A DNA stretch of 64,000 nt. Source: Synechococcus sp. Nb3U1 (GTDB lineage: Bacteria > Cyanobacteriota > Cyanobacteriia > Thermostichales > Thermostichaceae). Shown here one piece after another: positions 1 to 8,867 of this stretch. Location: the NCBI RefSeq assembly GCF_021533835.1, contig NZ_JAKFYQ010000001.1:592079-656078 (forward strand), read 5' to 3'. Each line of letters opens with the position of its first letter. The first letter of the stretch is position 1. The translations under genes were made by a program, and so were the position numbers. The notes below the pieces were generated by a model. It was not told where the DNA came from. It did not search any database and worked only from the letters and a program-made list of their open reading frames with translations.

Positions 1-588
1 GGGTTTGTCCCGGCAATGTCATTACCCAGCACAGGAATGGTCACCGCCGTATTGGCCGGGGTTGTTGCTGTGTCATCGTTGGCTGTCGGCCCTACTGATT
101 CCACCGTCACTGTGACAGTGGCCGTGTCACAGAGGGGTGTAGAACCGTTATCACAAACCTCGTAAACAAAAGTGTCTGTACCGGTAAATGAGGGATTTGG
201 AGTGTAGGTAATCTCTCCAGTTAGCGGATTAACACTGACCGTGCCATTGCTTGGAGGCGTAGTGATAGTGACACTAGTGGGATCCAGAGGGTTTGTCCCG
301 GCAATGTCATTACCCAGCACAGGAATGGTCACCGCCGTATTGGCCGGGGTTGTTGCTGTGTCATCATTGGCTGTCGGCCCTACTGATTCCACCGTCACTG
401 TGACAGTGGCCGTGTCACAAGTGGGTTGAATAGTCAAAAAGCCTGTATCACAAACCTGGTAAACAAAAGTGTCTGTACCGGTAAATGAGGGATTTGGAGT
501 GTAGGTAATCTCTCCAGTTAACGGGTTAACGCTGACTGTGCCATTGCTTGCAGGCGTAGTGATAGTGACACTAGTGGGATCTAAATCA
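1..588 (-). repeat. Tandem repeats of about 288-297 bp coding Ig-like domains
   Basis: The block beginning at position 1 recurs almost unchanged at 289, a 288 bp period (96 residues). The block at 151 recurs at 448, a 297 bp offset, so one linker is 3 residues longer. Only a few bases differ over more than 120 bp, including at third codon positions, which points to recent duplication or gene conversion. More copies probably lie left of the window. Confidence 0.9.
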
Positions 589-2120
589 AAAGTAACACCT
601 TGATCATTGGCCAGCACATCAATGACAACAGGCGTAACTCCTGAAGTGACTGCGCTGTCGTCATCTGCAATAGGATTAAAAGTAATAACGGCCCCGTTGG
701 CAGCCAGATCTATTCCGCCCTTAGCCTCAGCAGTGTTTGTAGGGAATGTGCTTACATCAGCAAACTGAGCCGGAACGGTTGGTGCATCTTCACCTGCCAA
801 AGAGAAACCAAAAAAGACTTGGTTAGCAGCAATTCCCAGATCTTTGTAGCTGACAAAAACTCCGGAAAGCTTCTGATTTGTAACCGTAGCCGTTACCGTA
901 GCACCTGACAAGGTAGGGCCTGCAGATTTATAAACCTTAGTAGAAGGAATTACAGTTCCCTTGCCCCAAGTTCCACTGCCGACAGAAATCACAGAACTAT
1001 AGGTTGGGGATAATAATGGATTACTTTGAATTGCGGAGATTGTAAATGGATCGTTTCCCCCTCGCTCTAAAATTAAAAAACCAATTTTGTCTAACTTTGC
1101 TGGCGGAGCTGTAATTCCTGAAGTATTGATATAGTCAACTCTTTCGATGTTGTTGGAATTTACAGATCCAGTATTAGTAAACAAGTTATCTGATCCGGCT
1201 TTGATAATCAGTGTTGGTTGAATTAGAAGAGCATCCTCCATTGTGTTCAGGCCTAACGTTATCGGAGTGTCAGGATCACGCACCCAGACAATTTGACGAG
1301 AACCTTTTACATTTGCATTATCAACTCGATTGAGCTTAACTTGATTAATAACGCTTGAGGGTGTAGCTTGTAGGGTGCCAACAGAAACATTAGTCAGTTC
1401 GCTGTTGACATCGAGAGTTGGTACGGCAGCGGTTTGCAGAGTGTGTTGGTAGCGCTGCTGCGCGCTATTCTCAACAACAATGGTTGAAGCAACTTCACGG
1501 CCGGCAGTAACCTCCAGGAGCCAGTCGCCATTCAAATCTGCATAACCGGTAGCATTGTTGGACGCCGCAATATCGGCTTGGGTCAAGTGAGCCAATTGCT
1601 CAACCAACAATTCCCCTTCAGATCCGGCAGCGACATGGCAACCATAGATCAAAATATCAGCAGCAGGTGCCAAGGCTTTTTGCCATGCCTGCAGCTGCGG
1701 CACATAGGTGCCTACGTTGCTCAGTGAGAGTGACACTCTCCCCAACTCAATGGCTCCCGGGCTGCCATGAGAAAGAATATGAATGGCCTGGATTCCTCGG
1801 CGGATGCTTAAAACCTCAGTAATTTGTCGGATCCCGTCTTGATTGCTATCCAGCAGTATCACCTCAGCACTGGGATGGATCCCTGCCAATAAGATGGCCA
1901 AATCCGGCAGATTTGGATCCACAAAAACCAGCTCCTGGCGAGCAGCAGTATCCACAATCCCACCAGGATCCTTTTGGACTGCGTTGATCTCAGCCGAAGC
2001 AGATATTAGCAGCAAGAGTGCAGTTGCAACGCTTCCCAAACCCAACTTAGGGATCCAGCGCTTGACTGTTAGCCCCTTGGCTTGAATAGCTTGAGATCCA
2101 TTAGATTTTTGGGCTGACAT
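1..2120 (-). CDS. DUF4347-domain adhesin with Ig/cadherin-like repeats, C-terminus outside window
   Basis: About 706 codons are visible with no stop, reading off the left edge. The N-terminus has a basic stretch and a hydrophobic segment (residues about 28-42), likely a signal peptide. Residues about 55-200 match my knowledge of DUF4347, a module at the start of very large cyanobacterial surface proteins: HILSHG (His114, His118) followed by DILIYGC (Cys161), an arrangement like the His/Cys pair of clan CD caspase-like folds. A central region of about 280 residues is not recognised. The C-terminal part holds 96-99 residue Ig/cadherin-like repeats (GTDTFVYEVCD, DDTATTPANTAV) of the kind found in RTX-type adhesins. 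Probable role: secreted surface adhesin, with DUF4347 perhaps acting in processing (inference). The start ATG at 2120 is the first in frame, about 50 bases after the upstream lipoprotein reading frame ends. Confidence 0.85.
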   Translation of the reverse strand, partial: MSAQKSNGSQAIQAKGLTVKRWIPKLGLGSVATALLLLISASAEINAVQKDPGGIVDTAARQELVFVDPNLPDLAILLAGIHPSAEVILLDSNQDGIRQITEVLSIRRGIQAIHILSHGSPGAIELGRVSLSLSNVGTYVPQLQAWQKALAPAADILIYGCHVAAGSEGELLVEQLAHLTQADIAASNNATGYADLNGDWLLEVTAGREVASTIVVENSAQQRYQHTLQTAAVPTLDVNSELTNVSVGTLQATPSSVINQVKLNRVDNANVKGSRQIVWVRDPDTPITLGLNTMEDALLIQPTLIIKAGSDNLFTNTGSVNSNNIERVDYINTSGITAPPAKLDKIGFLILERGGNDPFTISAIQSNPLLSPTYSSVISVGSGTWGKGTVIPSTKVYKSAGPTLSGATVTATVTNQKLSGVFVSYKDLGIAANQVFFGFSLAGEDAPTVPAQFADVSTFPTNTAEAKGGIDLAANGAVITFNPIADDDSAVTSGVTPVVIDVLANDQGVTFDLDPTSVTITTPASNGTVSVNPLTGEITYTPNPSFTGTDTFVYQVCDTGFLTIQPTCDTATVTVTVESVGPTANDDTATTPANTAVTIPVLGNDIAGTNPLDPTSVTITTPPSNGTVSVNPLTGEITYTPNPSFTGTDTFVYEVCDNGSTPLCDTATVTVTVESVGPTANDDTATTPANTAVTIPVLGNDIAGTN

Positions 2121-2174
2121 ACTGACGCTCCTGCACACAGAGTCTTGATCCTGCTTCTACAAAACGTGAGGAAA

Positions 2175-3090
2175 CTAGGGGAATGTAATCGTTACAGAAA
2201 CAGCATTGGAAGATTGTCTTACACCGTTGACCGTGACAAAAGCCCTGTTGATCAAGACCAGCCCTGGCCGCTCTGGAGTGGGAGCTGATGGGGTAGGCAA
2301 TGGAGGTCTGGGTGAGTTCTCCGGCAGCGGTGGTGGCAGGGGTACAGGGATTTCCACCCGACAGAGTTGATCCGACTGATTGCCTTCAGGAGCGTAGCAA
2401 ACCCGAATTAGGTCTTCTACAAAGCGTAAATTGCCGAAGCGAAGCTGATCCGCTCGATTGATTAAATCTGAGATCAGCTCTTCAACAGTTCTGGCCGTTG
2501 TCGACAAAGCTACCTGTGTAAAAAGGATATTCTCCAGATCCCGTAGCTCGGCAGACGTTAGGTTTACCCAGGCAATTATGCCCTGATTTTGCTCCCGCAG
2601 AATCAGGCGATAAAGGGCTTCACTCCAAGGGCTAACATCCACTGCCGCGCTGAAGACAAACCCTCGTAAAACGCTGCCATCGGCAGCACTCACCTGCACC
2701 AGTTGTCCAGTTGGAGCGGTGATTGAACCTGGAAACGAAAAGCTAAAGCCTCCTCCAGAGCTAAGAGAGGTTGTATCCCGTGCTGGCAAAAGAAGATCCC
2801 CTCGTGAGCTAAGGTTGAAAAGTTGAACAAGGCTGCCTGAACCAAAAACAATGCTCCTGCCTCTACACAAGGCTACTTCTGAATTGCCAGGGCAACCCAG
2901 TAAGATAATAAGGATCCAGTACCCGCCCCGTAAGGACTGCTGGGATCCCTGCCGTTGGGCTGCCCCCACCATTGGGCAGTGGAGCCGTAGTTAAACTAGA
3001 GCTGTCCCCACCACAACTTTTCAGTAAGATTGCCGCTAGCAGTCCAGCCACGGCCACTAAGGATCGGATTGCCTTGTCTCGAGTTGCCAT
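2175..3090 (-). pseudogene. Secreted lipoprotein gene, probably frameshifted
   Basis: The first frame (3090 to 2863) starts with a clear lipoprotein signal: MATRDKAIRS, a hydrophobic core, then LLKSC as lipobox, a Ser/Gly linker and PAVLTGRVLD, which reads like the first strand of a carboxypeptidase-regulatory or other Ig-like domain. It then stops. A second frame, open from 2972 to 2175, continues with GSLVQLFNLSSRGDLLL, the expected next strands, and about 200 more residues ending in a Pro-rich segment and VSVTITF. The second frame has no convincing start of its own, so I read one gene broken between about 2865 and 2935. The exact lesion is not evident. Alternative: the second frame starts at its own ATG at 2972, where WILIILLGC is a weak lipobox. 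The ATG at 3090 overlaps the stop of the VWA gene upstream (TAATG), so the two are translationally coupled. Confidence 0.6.
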
Positions 3091-4231
3091 TACCGCACCA
3101 CCAATACTGCATCACGGAACTCTGTCGTCAAGCTCAGCCCACCGCGGCTAATCTGCAGGCTACCGCTCAACAGGTAGTTGCCGGCCGCCAAAGGAGATGT
3201 CGTCTCAACCCTTACGGCCACTCGATTTTCTCCAATCGCCGCCGGAAAGAGATTGGCAAAAGGAGGCCCTAAATCTTCCGCTACTCTGGCCAAAACAAAG
3301 GTTCCTTGGGTGGCCTCCGCCAGCTGCTGTAGCTCAAACAGATTCAAATCTGTCCCCAAACCGACGATGTAGGCTGGTATCCCTCGCTGGGATCCGTTGG
3401 GCAACTGCTGCACTTGGCGGGTTACTTCCCTCAAGCTCAGGAGACTCTCGTTATCAATCCCATCTGTAAAAACCACCAGCCGCCGGTTGAGATTTTCACT
3501 TTGCCGGAAATCGCTGAGAAACTGAGCTGTCTCTAGGGTGGCATCGTAGAGAGCTGTATTGCCTCCAGGAGTGCTAAGTAGAATGCCTCGACGCAGTGCT
3601 GCTTGATCGCTGGTGAAGTCTTGTAGGAGCTGCGCGGTTCGCAAAGGTCGGCCCAGAGCTGTTGTCCCAAAACCGATTCCCTGATTGTCAAACCGTAAAA
3701 TTGCTCCCAGATCCAAGGGGGAAGAACGAAACTGTTGCAATAGATCAAACGCTGCAGAAAACCTGCGATCCTGGCGATCGGTAACAAACAGGCTGCCTGA
3801 GCTGTCCATCAGGAGCGCCATCGCCAGGGGTTGCCGCGTTAGGTCAGGAGAAGGATTTTGAACCTGGCTGGGGATTAACCTCAAAGAGGTGGGCTGCGGG
3901 ATTCCCACCAGATCCGTAACCCTATCAACCCTAAAGCCAATTTCATTCACCGCCAGCTGTGTTACAGGTCGAGGAGGATCCCTTTGCTCGAGCAGAGAAA
4001 TGCTAAACTCCATCTCCCCTTGAGTGCCGACGAAAAAACGCGTAAAAGCCCCATTAACCCATTAAAAGTAAGGCGGCTCCCGCTTGCTCCGGAATCCCCT
4101 ACGCCGACTAGCGTACTGGAGGAGGAAGATCCACAGCCTGTTACTGCCCACAAAGCTAGAAAACCGACCCAAGAGAACCAATGCAAAGTAATCAACCTGA
4201 AAAAAGCAGAGAAGTCAGAAGCAGTTGCCAA
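3090..4231 (-). pseudogene. VWA-domain lipoprotein gene, frameshifted by an 8 bp tandem duplication
   Basis: The frame starting at 4231 gives a lipoprotein signal (hydrophobic stretch, then AVTGC and a Ser run). The frame from 4013 to 3090 gives a von Willebrand factor A domain: the MIDAS motif DSSGS near residue 70 of that frame, GNTALYDA, and VVFTDGIDNE. Between them, TTAATGGG is present twice in tandem (4050-4065, minus strand). Removing one copy joins the frames and reads LTFNGAFTRFFVGTQGEMEF without a break, which is convincing protein sequence. The intact product would be an exported metal-ion-binding VWA lipoprotein of about 375 residues. As written, the long frame lacks a signal peptide. 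The gene overlaps the next lipoprotein frame by one base (TAATG), so the pair forms an operon with the adhesin downstream. Either a real inactivating or phase-variable event or a sequencing/assembly error. Confidence 0.8.
4050..4065 (-). repeat. 8 bp perfect tandem duplication causing a frameshift
   Basis: CCCATTAA occurs twice directly in tandem on the plus strand (TTAATGGG on the coding strand). Because 8 is not a multiple of 3, the second copy puts the signal peptide of the VWA lipoprotein out of frame with its body. Confidence 0.9.
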
Positions 4232-4261
4232 GGGAACAAGCTCCTCTTCTAGGGAACGATA

Positions 4262-4284
4262 CGGTAGATATTTTTATACTACCG
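4262..4284. promoter_or_regulatory. AT-centred inverted repeat upstream of the lipoprotein operon
   Basis: CGGTAG, 11 AT-only bases, CTACCG. It lies 31-53 bases before the start at 4231, where an operator or promoter element for the minus-strand lipoprotein/adhesin operon would sit. It resembles a GTA-N-TAC site, but the spacing is 10 instead of the 8 expected for NtcA. The role is an inference. Confidence 0.3.
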
Positions 4285-4413
4285 CCGTGGAAGATACCAA
4301 ATTTTTTTCCAAGAAGCAATCGACAAGAGGTTAACCTGGGTCAATTGTCGGGAAGGATCCCATCCAACAGTTAACCTCTCTCACATCCCCTCGACCTGAG
4401 CCATGCCCTACCC

Positions 4414-5031
4414 TCAGCTGGCCAGCGCTTCTGAGCGTTCCTCAATCACTCGATCCACCAGACCGTAGGCTTGTGCTTCTGCAGCAGAGAGGTAAAAGTC
4501 CCGCTCCACATCCCGCTCAATTTTTTCCAGCGGTTGTCCAGTGGTCTGCGCCAAGATCTCGTTCATGCGTCTTTTCACCCGTAGAGTCTCACGGGCGCGA
4601 ATTTCGATGTCACTGGCTTGGCCTTGAATTGTGCCAATCGAAGGTTGATGGATCATGATGCGGGAATGGGGCAAGGCAAAGCGTTTCCCTTTGGTACCGG
4701 CGGCCAGCAAAAAGGCTCCCATAGAAGCGGCTTGACCCACACAAACCGTAACAATATCAGGCTTAATGTGGTTCATGGTATCGTAAATAGCCATACCTGC
4801 CGTTACAGACCCGCCGGGGGAATTGATGTACATAACAATATCTTTCTGCTGATCTTGAGAGTTCAAATATAGCATCACCCCAACAATAGTATTGGCCAGA
4901 CTATCATCAATGGGTTCACCTATAAAAAGAATTCGCTCTTGATACAAGCGATCATCTAAATTGATCCACTGGCTGTAGGGTTCACCAGGCAAACGGTAGG
5001 GAACACGGGGTACTCCAATCGGCATAACCAA
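4414..5031 (-). CDS. clpP: ATP-dependent Clp protease proteolytic subunit, ClpP3-type
   Basis: 205 residues, normal for ClpP. The catalytic Ser is in [14 protein letters not shown] and the His in SRIMIHQP, with [12 protein letters not shown] earlier, so this is an active serine protease subunit. With the ClpR gene 268 bp upstream and ClpC further upstream on the same strand, it corresponds to the ClpP3/ClpR mixed core that works with ClpC in cyanobacteria, acting in the cytoplasm on damaged or adaptor-delivered proteins. The N-terminus [17 protein letters not shown] is typical of cyanobacterial ClpP3, with an AAGGAG-like site just before the ATG. The clpR-clpP gap holds no gene that I can see. 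The 3' end is followed by a short non-coding stretch before the lipoprotein promoter. Confidence 0.95.
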   Translation of the reverse strand: MVMPIGVPRVPYRLPGEPYSQWINLDDRLYQERILFIGEPIDDSLANTIVGVMLYLNSQDQQKDIVMYINSPGGSVTAGMAIYDTMNHIKPDIVTVCVGQAASMGAFLLAAGTKGKRFALPHSRIMIHQPSIGTIQGQASDIEIRARETLRVKRRMNEILAQTTGQPLEKIERDVERDFYLSAAEAQAYGLVDRVIEERSEALAS

Positions 5032-5299
5032 CTCCTTAAAAGATCAAAAAAGTTCAGGACAAAACTCAGACATCCTTCTAAGTCTTTGTTCAAAGAGGAC
5101 AGCCCACCTGTCAGATATCTTCTACATTCCAATTCAGCCTTCAGATTCAGCCGGAATAAAACCAGGAAAGCCCTCGCCTGGGATCCCCTGCAATCTACCC
5201 TCCTCTTCAGCTTTTTCGCCGAGCTAACCCCAGGGTGAACTCAACCTATGCACCTAGAATCTAGGATCAGACAGCAAGCCTATCCTTCTCTGGAGCTAG

Positions 5300-5935
5300 T
5301 CAGCTTTTGGCTGCTGCCAAAGCAGGTAAGGACTTGGTACTGGTTAATACTTGGTCGATCAAACCGTAGGCCTTGGCCTCTTCCGGGGTCATGAAAAACA
5401 GACGCTCTGTATCCCGTTTAATCCGTTCCAGAGGTTGTCCCGTACTGTGGGCCAGTTGCTCTAACATCATGTTGCGCACCGTCAACACCTCTCGAGTGCG
5501 AATTTCAATATCACTGGCCTGACCACGGGTGCCGCCATAGGGTTGGTGTAGCACTATCGTGGCATTGGGCAAACTGGCCCGGAACCCCTTCGCTCCCGCT
5601 GCCAACAACATCGCAGCCATACCAATGGCGTTGCCAATGCAGATGGTGTGCACCGGTGGCTTAATGTAGTTCATCGTATCCAAAATGGCAAAGGCCGCTG
5701 TGTCATAGCTGTAGGTGCCCGTGGAGTTGATGTACATCTTGATCGGTTTTTCCCGATCTTCGTACTGCAGATACAGCAGCTGCTCCACAATCAGCTTGGT
5801 GACGTTGGCATTAGACTCCTCCGCCAAGGGCAAGCCCAGATAAACGATCCGCTCCTGCAAAAGCAAGGATGCCAAATCCGGTGGAGGGGTACGAACCGGG
5901 GCACCACCCCCGTAGTAGTAGGTTGATTGCACCAT
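5300..5935 (-). CDS. clpR: Inactive ClpP paralogue ClpR
   Basis: 211 residues with the ClpP fold. The catalytic Ser position is Gly (CIGNAIGMAAMLLAAG, where ClpP has QAASM), while the His in IVLHQPYGG remains. This is the diagnostic feature of ClpR, the non-catalytic subunit that shares heptameric rings with ClpP3. The N-terminus MVQSTYYYGGGAPVRTPPPD is typical for ClpR of cyanobacteria. It lies between clpC (133 bp upstream) and clpP (268 bp downstream), all on the minus strand, so the chaperone and both core subunits are probably expressed together. The assignment is firm; stoichiometry and partner are from family knowledge. Confidence 0.95.
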   Translation of the reverse strand: MVQSTYYYGGGAPVRTPPPDLASLLLQERIVYLGLPLAEESNANVTKLIVEQLLYLQYEDREKPIKMYINSTGTYSYDTAAFAILDTMNYIKPPVHTICIGNAIGMAAMLLAAGAKGFRASLPNATIVLHQPYGGTRGQASDIEIRTREVLTVRNMMLEQLAHSTGQPLERIKRDTERLFFMTPEEAKAYGLIDQVLTSTKSLPALAAAKS

Positions 5936-6068
5936 GCCAGGGTTCTCCTATGGGTGAATCCACTCAAAACATCAAAGGTAAAGAGTAAAAGAGGACAAGA
6001 AAGGGATCCGTGGGACTTCGGATCCCTTGTACAAGAGAGGGCAAGAAAGACCAGATACAGGGCAGAGT

Positions 6069-8543
6069 TTATTCTGCTCCTTGCGGCAACAAGACCCGCT
6101 CTGGCTCGGCAATCAGCACCTTTGGCTTGCGCTCATCATCCACATCGATGATTGCTTCAGCCCCTTCCTTCACCCGCCCAGTCAGGATCTCCTCCGCCAG
6201 AATATCCTCCAAGAGACGTTGAATGGCACGACGCAAAGGACGTGCCCCATAGCTGGGGTTGTAGCCCTCATCCACCACCAACTCCTTAAAGCGGTCGCTG
6301 ACTGTGAGGCGAATCTTCTTCTCCGTCATGCGGTCAAACACTTCCTTGAGAAGGATATCGGCAATTTGCTTCACTTCCTCCTTGTTCAGTTGCCGGAAGA
6401 CGATGATCTCATCCAGCCGGTTGAGGAACTCAGGACGGAAGTACTGCTTTAACTCCTCGTTCACCAGGTTGCGGATGCGGTTGTAGTTGGCATCCTCATC
6501 ATTACTGTTGAACTCAAAGCCCAGGCTACCGCCTCCTTTCTCGATCACTTTCGAGCCGATGTTGGAGGTCATTACCAACAAAGTGTTTTTGAAGTCCACC
6601 GTGCGGCCTTTGGCATCCGTCAAGCGGCCATCTTCCAGAATTTGCAACAGCAGGTTAAATACATCCGGATGAGCCTTCTCAATCTCGTCAAAGAGCACCA
6701 CTGTGTAAGGGCGACGGCGCACTGCTTCCGTGAGTTGACCTCCCTCATTGTAGCCCACATAACCCGGTGGGGATCCAATCAGCTTACTGACGGTGTGTCG
6801 CTCCATGTACTCCGACATATCCAAGCGGATCATGGCCGACTCAGAGCCGAAGAAGTAAGCCGCCAAGGCTTTGGTCAGCTCAGTTTTACCCACTCCTGTT
6901 GGGCCAGAGAAGATGAAGCTGGCAATCGGACGGTTGGGGTTTTTCAACCCGACACGGGCACGACGGATAGCCCGCGAAATGGCTCGTACCGCCTCCTCTT
7001 GGCCGATAATGCGCTGATGGAGGGTCTCTTCCATATTCAGCAGCTTCACCGATTCGGTTTCTGTAAGTTTTGCCACTGGCACACCCGTCCAGGCACTCAC
7101 CACTTGGGCAATATCCTCTTCGGTTACCTCCGGCATCTCATCGCGGTTGTTTTCCTCTGCTTTTTTAGCGGCGGCAATGGCGCGGATCTGCTGCTTGATT
7201 TCCATCTCCCGATCCCGCAACTGGCCCGCTTTGTCAAAGTCTTGGGCACGCACAGCCGCATCTTTATCTCGCAAAACCCGCCGCAGCTCTTGATCCAGTT
7301 CTCGAGCCGCTGGAGGCAGTTGGGAATTGATCAAGCGCACCCGAGAAGCAGCTTCATCCACCAAGTCGATGGCTTTATCGGGTAAGAACCGGTCGGAGAT
7401 GTATTGGTCTGCCAACTTAGCAGCAGCATCCAGAGCAATATCTGAGATTTTCAGTTTGTGGTGTTGCTCGTAGCGCTCTCGCAATCCGAAGAGGATCTCG
7501 ATGGTTTCGGAAACCGTCGGTTCCCCCACCATGATTGGCTGGAAGCGACGTTCTAACGCAGCATCCCGCTCGATGTGCTTGCGGTATTCATCCAGGGTAG
7601 TGGCCCCAATGCACTGCAATTCGCCCCGTGCCAAGGCTGGCTTCAGAATGTTGGCCGCATCGATAGCTCCCTCGGCAGCACCGGCCCCAATCAAGGTATG
7701 CACTTCGTCAATGACCAGAATGACGTTCCCCGCCCCACGAATTTCATCCATGATTTTCTTGAGGCGTTCTTCAAACTCACCCCGATACTTCGTTCCAGCG
7801 ACCAGCAAACCAATATCGAGGCTAACTACCCGCTTTTCTGCCAGGATATCCGGTACATCCCCCTGAACAATGCGTTGGGCCAAGCCCTCAGCAATGGCGG
7901 TTTTACCAACCCCAGGCTCGCCAATGAGCACTGGATTGTTTTTGGTGCGGCGACCCAATATTTGAATCACCCGTTCGATCTCTCGCATCCGACCCACCAC
8001 GGGATCCAACTTGCCATCCTGGGCCAACTGGGTGAGATTGGAGCCAAACTCGTCCAGGGTTGGAGTTTTGGTACGGCCAGAAGATCCACCCCCAGCCGTT
8101 ACTTCGGCAGTTTCCCCCAGCATGCGAATCACTTGGGTGCGCACCTTAGAAAGATCTACCCCCAGGTTCTCCAAAACGCGTGCGGCTACCCCCTCTCCTT
8201 CTCGGATCAGGCCTAAGAGCAGGTGTTCGGTGCCGATGTAATTGTGGCCCAGCTGACGGGCTTCTTCTAGAGAGAGTTCCAGCACTCGTTTGGCGCGGGG
8301 AGTGAAGGGGATCTCGACGGCAACAAAGCCGGATCCGCGACCGATAATTTTTTCCACTTCAATACGGGCATCCTTCAAGTTCACTCCCATGGACTTGAGA
8401 ACTTTGGCAGCGACCCCAGTGCCCTCGCCGATTAACCCCAATAGAATTTGCTCAGTGCCAACGAAATTGTGACCCAACCGTCTGGCTTCTTCTTGCGCCA
8501 GCATGATCACCTTGATGGCTTTTTCCGTAAAGCGTTCAAACAT
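6069..8543 (-). CDS. clpC: ClpC, AAA+ unfoldase of the Clp protease
   Basis: 824 residues, the usual ClpC length. Order: two Clp_N repeats ([17 protein letters not shown], then [17 protein letters not shown]), first AAA+ module with Walker A GEPGVGKT and Walker [12 protein letters not shown], a UVR-like coiled linker (middle domain), second AAA+ module with [14 protein letters not shown] and [12 protein letters not shown], and a C-terminal ClpB_D2-small domain. ClpC unfolds substrates and feeds them into the ClpP3/R core encoded just downstream; in cyanobacteria it is essential and part is membrane-associated with protein import/assembly functions (family knowledge). The start [12 protein letters not shown] is the conserved one. 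The downstream arrangement clpC-clpR-clpP is informative because these genes are at separate loci in some well-studied cyanobacteria. Confidence 0.97.
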   Translation of the reverse strand: MFERFTEKAIKVIMLAQEEARRLGHNFVGTEQILLGLIGEGTGVAAKVLKSMGVNLKDARIEVEKIIGRGSGFVAVEIPFTPRAKRVLELSLEEARQLGHNYIGTEHLLLGLIREGEGVAARVLENLGVDLSKVRTQVIRMLGETAEVTAGGGSSGRTKTPTLDEFGSNLTQLAQDGKLDPVVGRMREIERVIQILGRRTKNNPVLIGEPGVGKTAIAEGLAQRIVQGDVPDILAEKRVVSLDIGLLVAGTKYRGEFEERLKKIMDEIRGAGNVILVIDEVHTLIGAGAAEGAIDAANILKPALARGELQCIGATTLDEYRKHIERDAALERRFQPIMVGEPTVSETIEILFGLRERYEQHHKLKISDIALDAAAKLADQYISDRFLPDKAIDLVDEAASRVRLINSQLPPAARELDQELRRVLRDKDAAVRAQDFDKAGQLRDREMEIKQQIRAIAAAKKAEENNRDEMPEVTEEDIAQVVSAWTGVPVAKLTETESVKLLNMEETLHQRIIGQEEAVRAISRAIRRARVGLKNPNRPIASFIFSGPTGVGKTELTKALAAYFFGSESAMIRLDMSEYMERHTVSKLIGSPPGYVGYNEGGQLTEAVRRRPYTVVLFDEIEKAHPDVFNLLLQILEDGRLTDAKGRTVDFKNTLLVMTSNIGSKVIEKGGGSLGFEFNSNDEDANYNRIRNLVNEELKQYFRPEFLNRLDEIIVFRQLNKEEVKQIADILLKEVFDRMTEKKIRLTVSDRFKELVVDEGYNPSYGARPLRRAIQRLLEDILAEEILTGRVKEGAEAIIDVDDERKPKVLIAEPERVLLPQGAE

Positions 8544-8660
8544 GATCTTAGGCTCCCTACGCCTGCATCAAGGCGGACTTGATAAGGCTAATCCTAACAC
8601 AGGATCTTGGGAGGCCAAGGGACGGTAAATACCCCAGACTGGAGTTGTCCGGGGAGGAAA

Positions 8661-8734
8661 CGCGCCTGGAGAGATTTGAACTCCCGACACCGTGGTCCGT
8701 AGCCACGTGCTCTAGTCCACTGAGCTACAGGCGC
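8661..8734 (-). tRNA. tRNA-Arg (anticodon ACG)
   Basis: A cloverleaf folds on the minus strand: acceptor GCGCCTG pairs perfectly with CAGGCGC, D-stem GCTC/GAGC, anticodon stem CGTGG/CCACG around loop CTACGGA (anticodon ACG, so A34 is probably deaminated to inosine), short variable loop, T-stem GGGAG/CTCTC (one G-T) around TTCAAAT. Discriminator G at 8661. CCA is not encoded. It lies about 120 bases upstream of clpC on the same strand. Confidence 0.95.
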
Positions 8735-8867
8735 AAGCTACCCAACTGCGATGAGAATGGGGCAACCACGGTTGAATGTCTGTCCGCAATGGACTTTTAT
8801 CAATGTGGCTCAGGTATTCTAGCACAAGAGAGTCTTTTGGGAAGTCTGACGGAAGTGCAGATATCCG

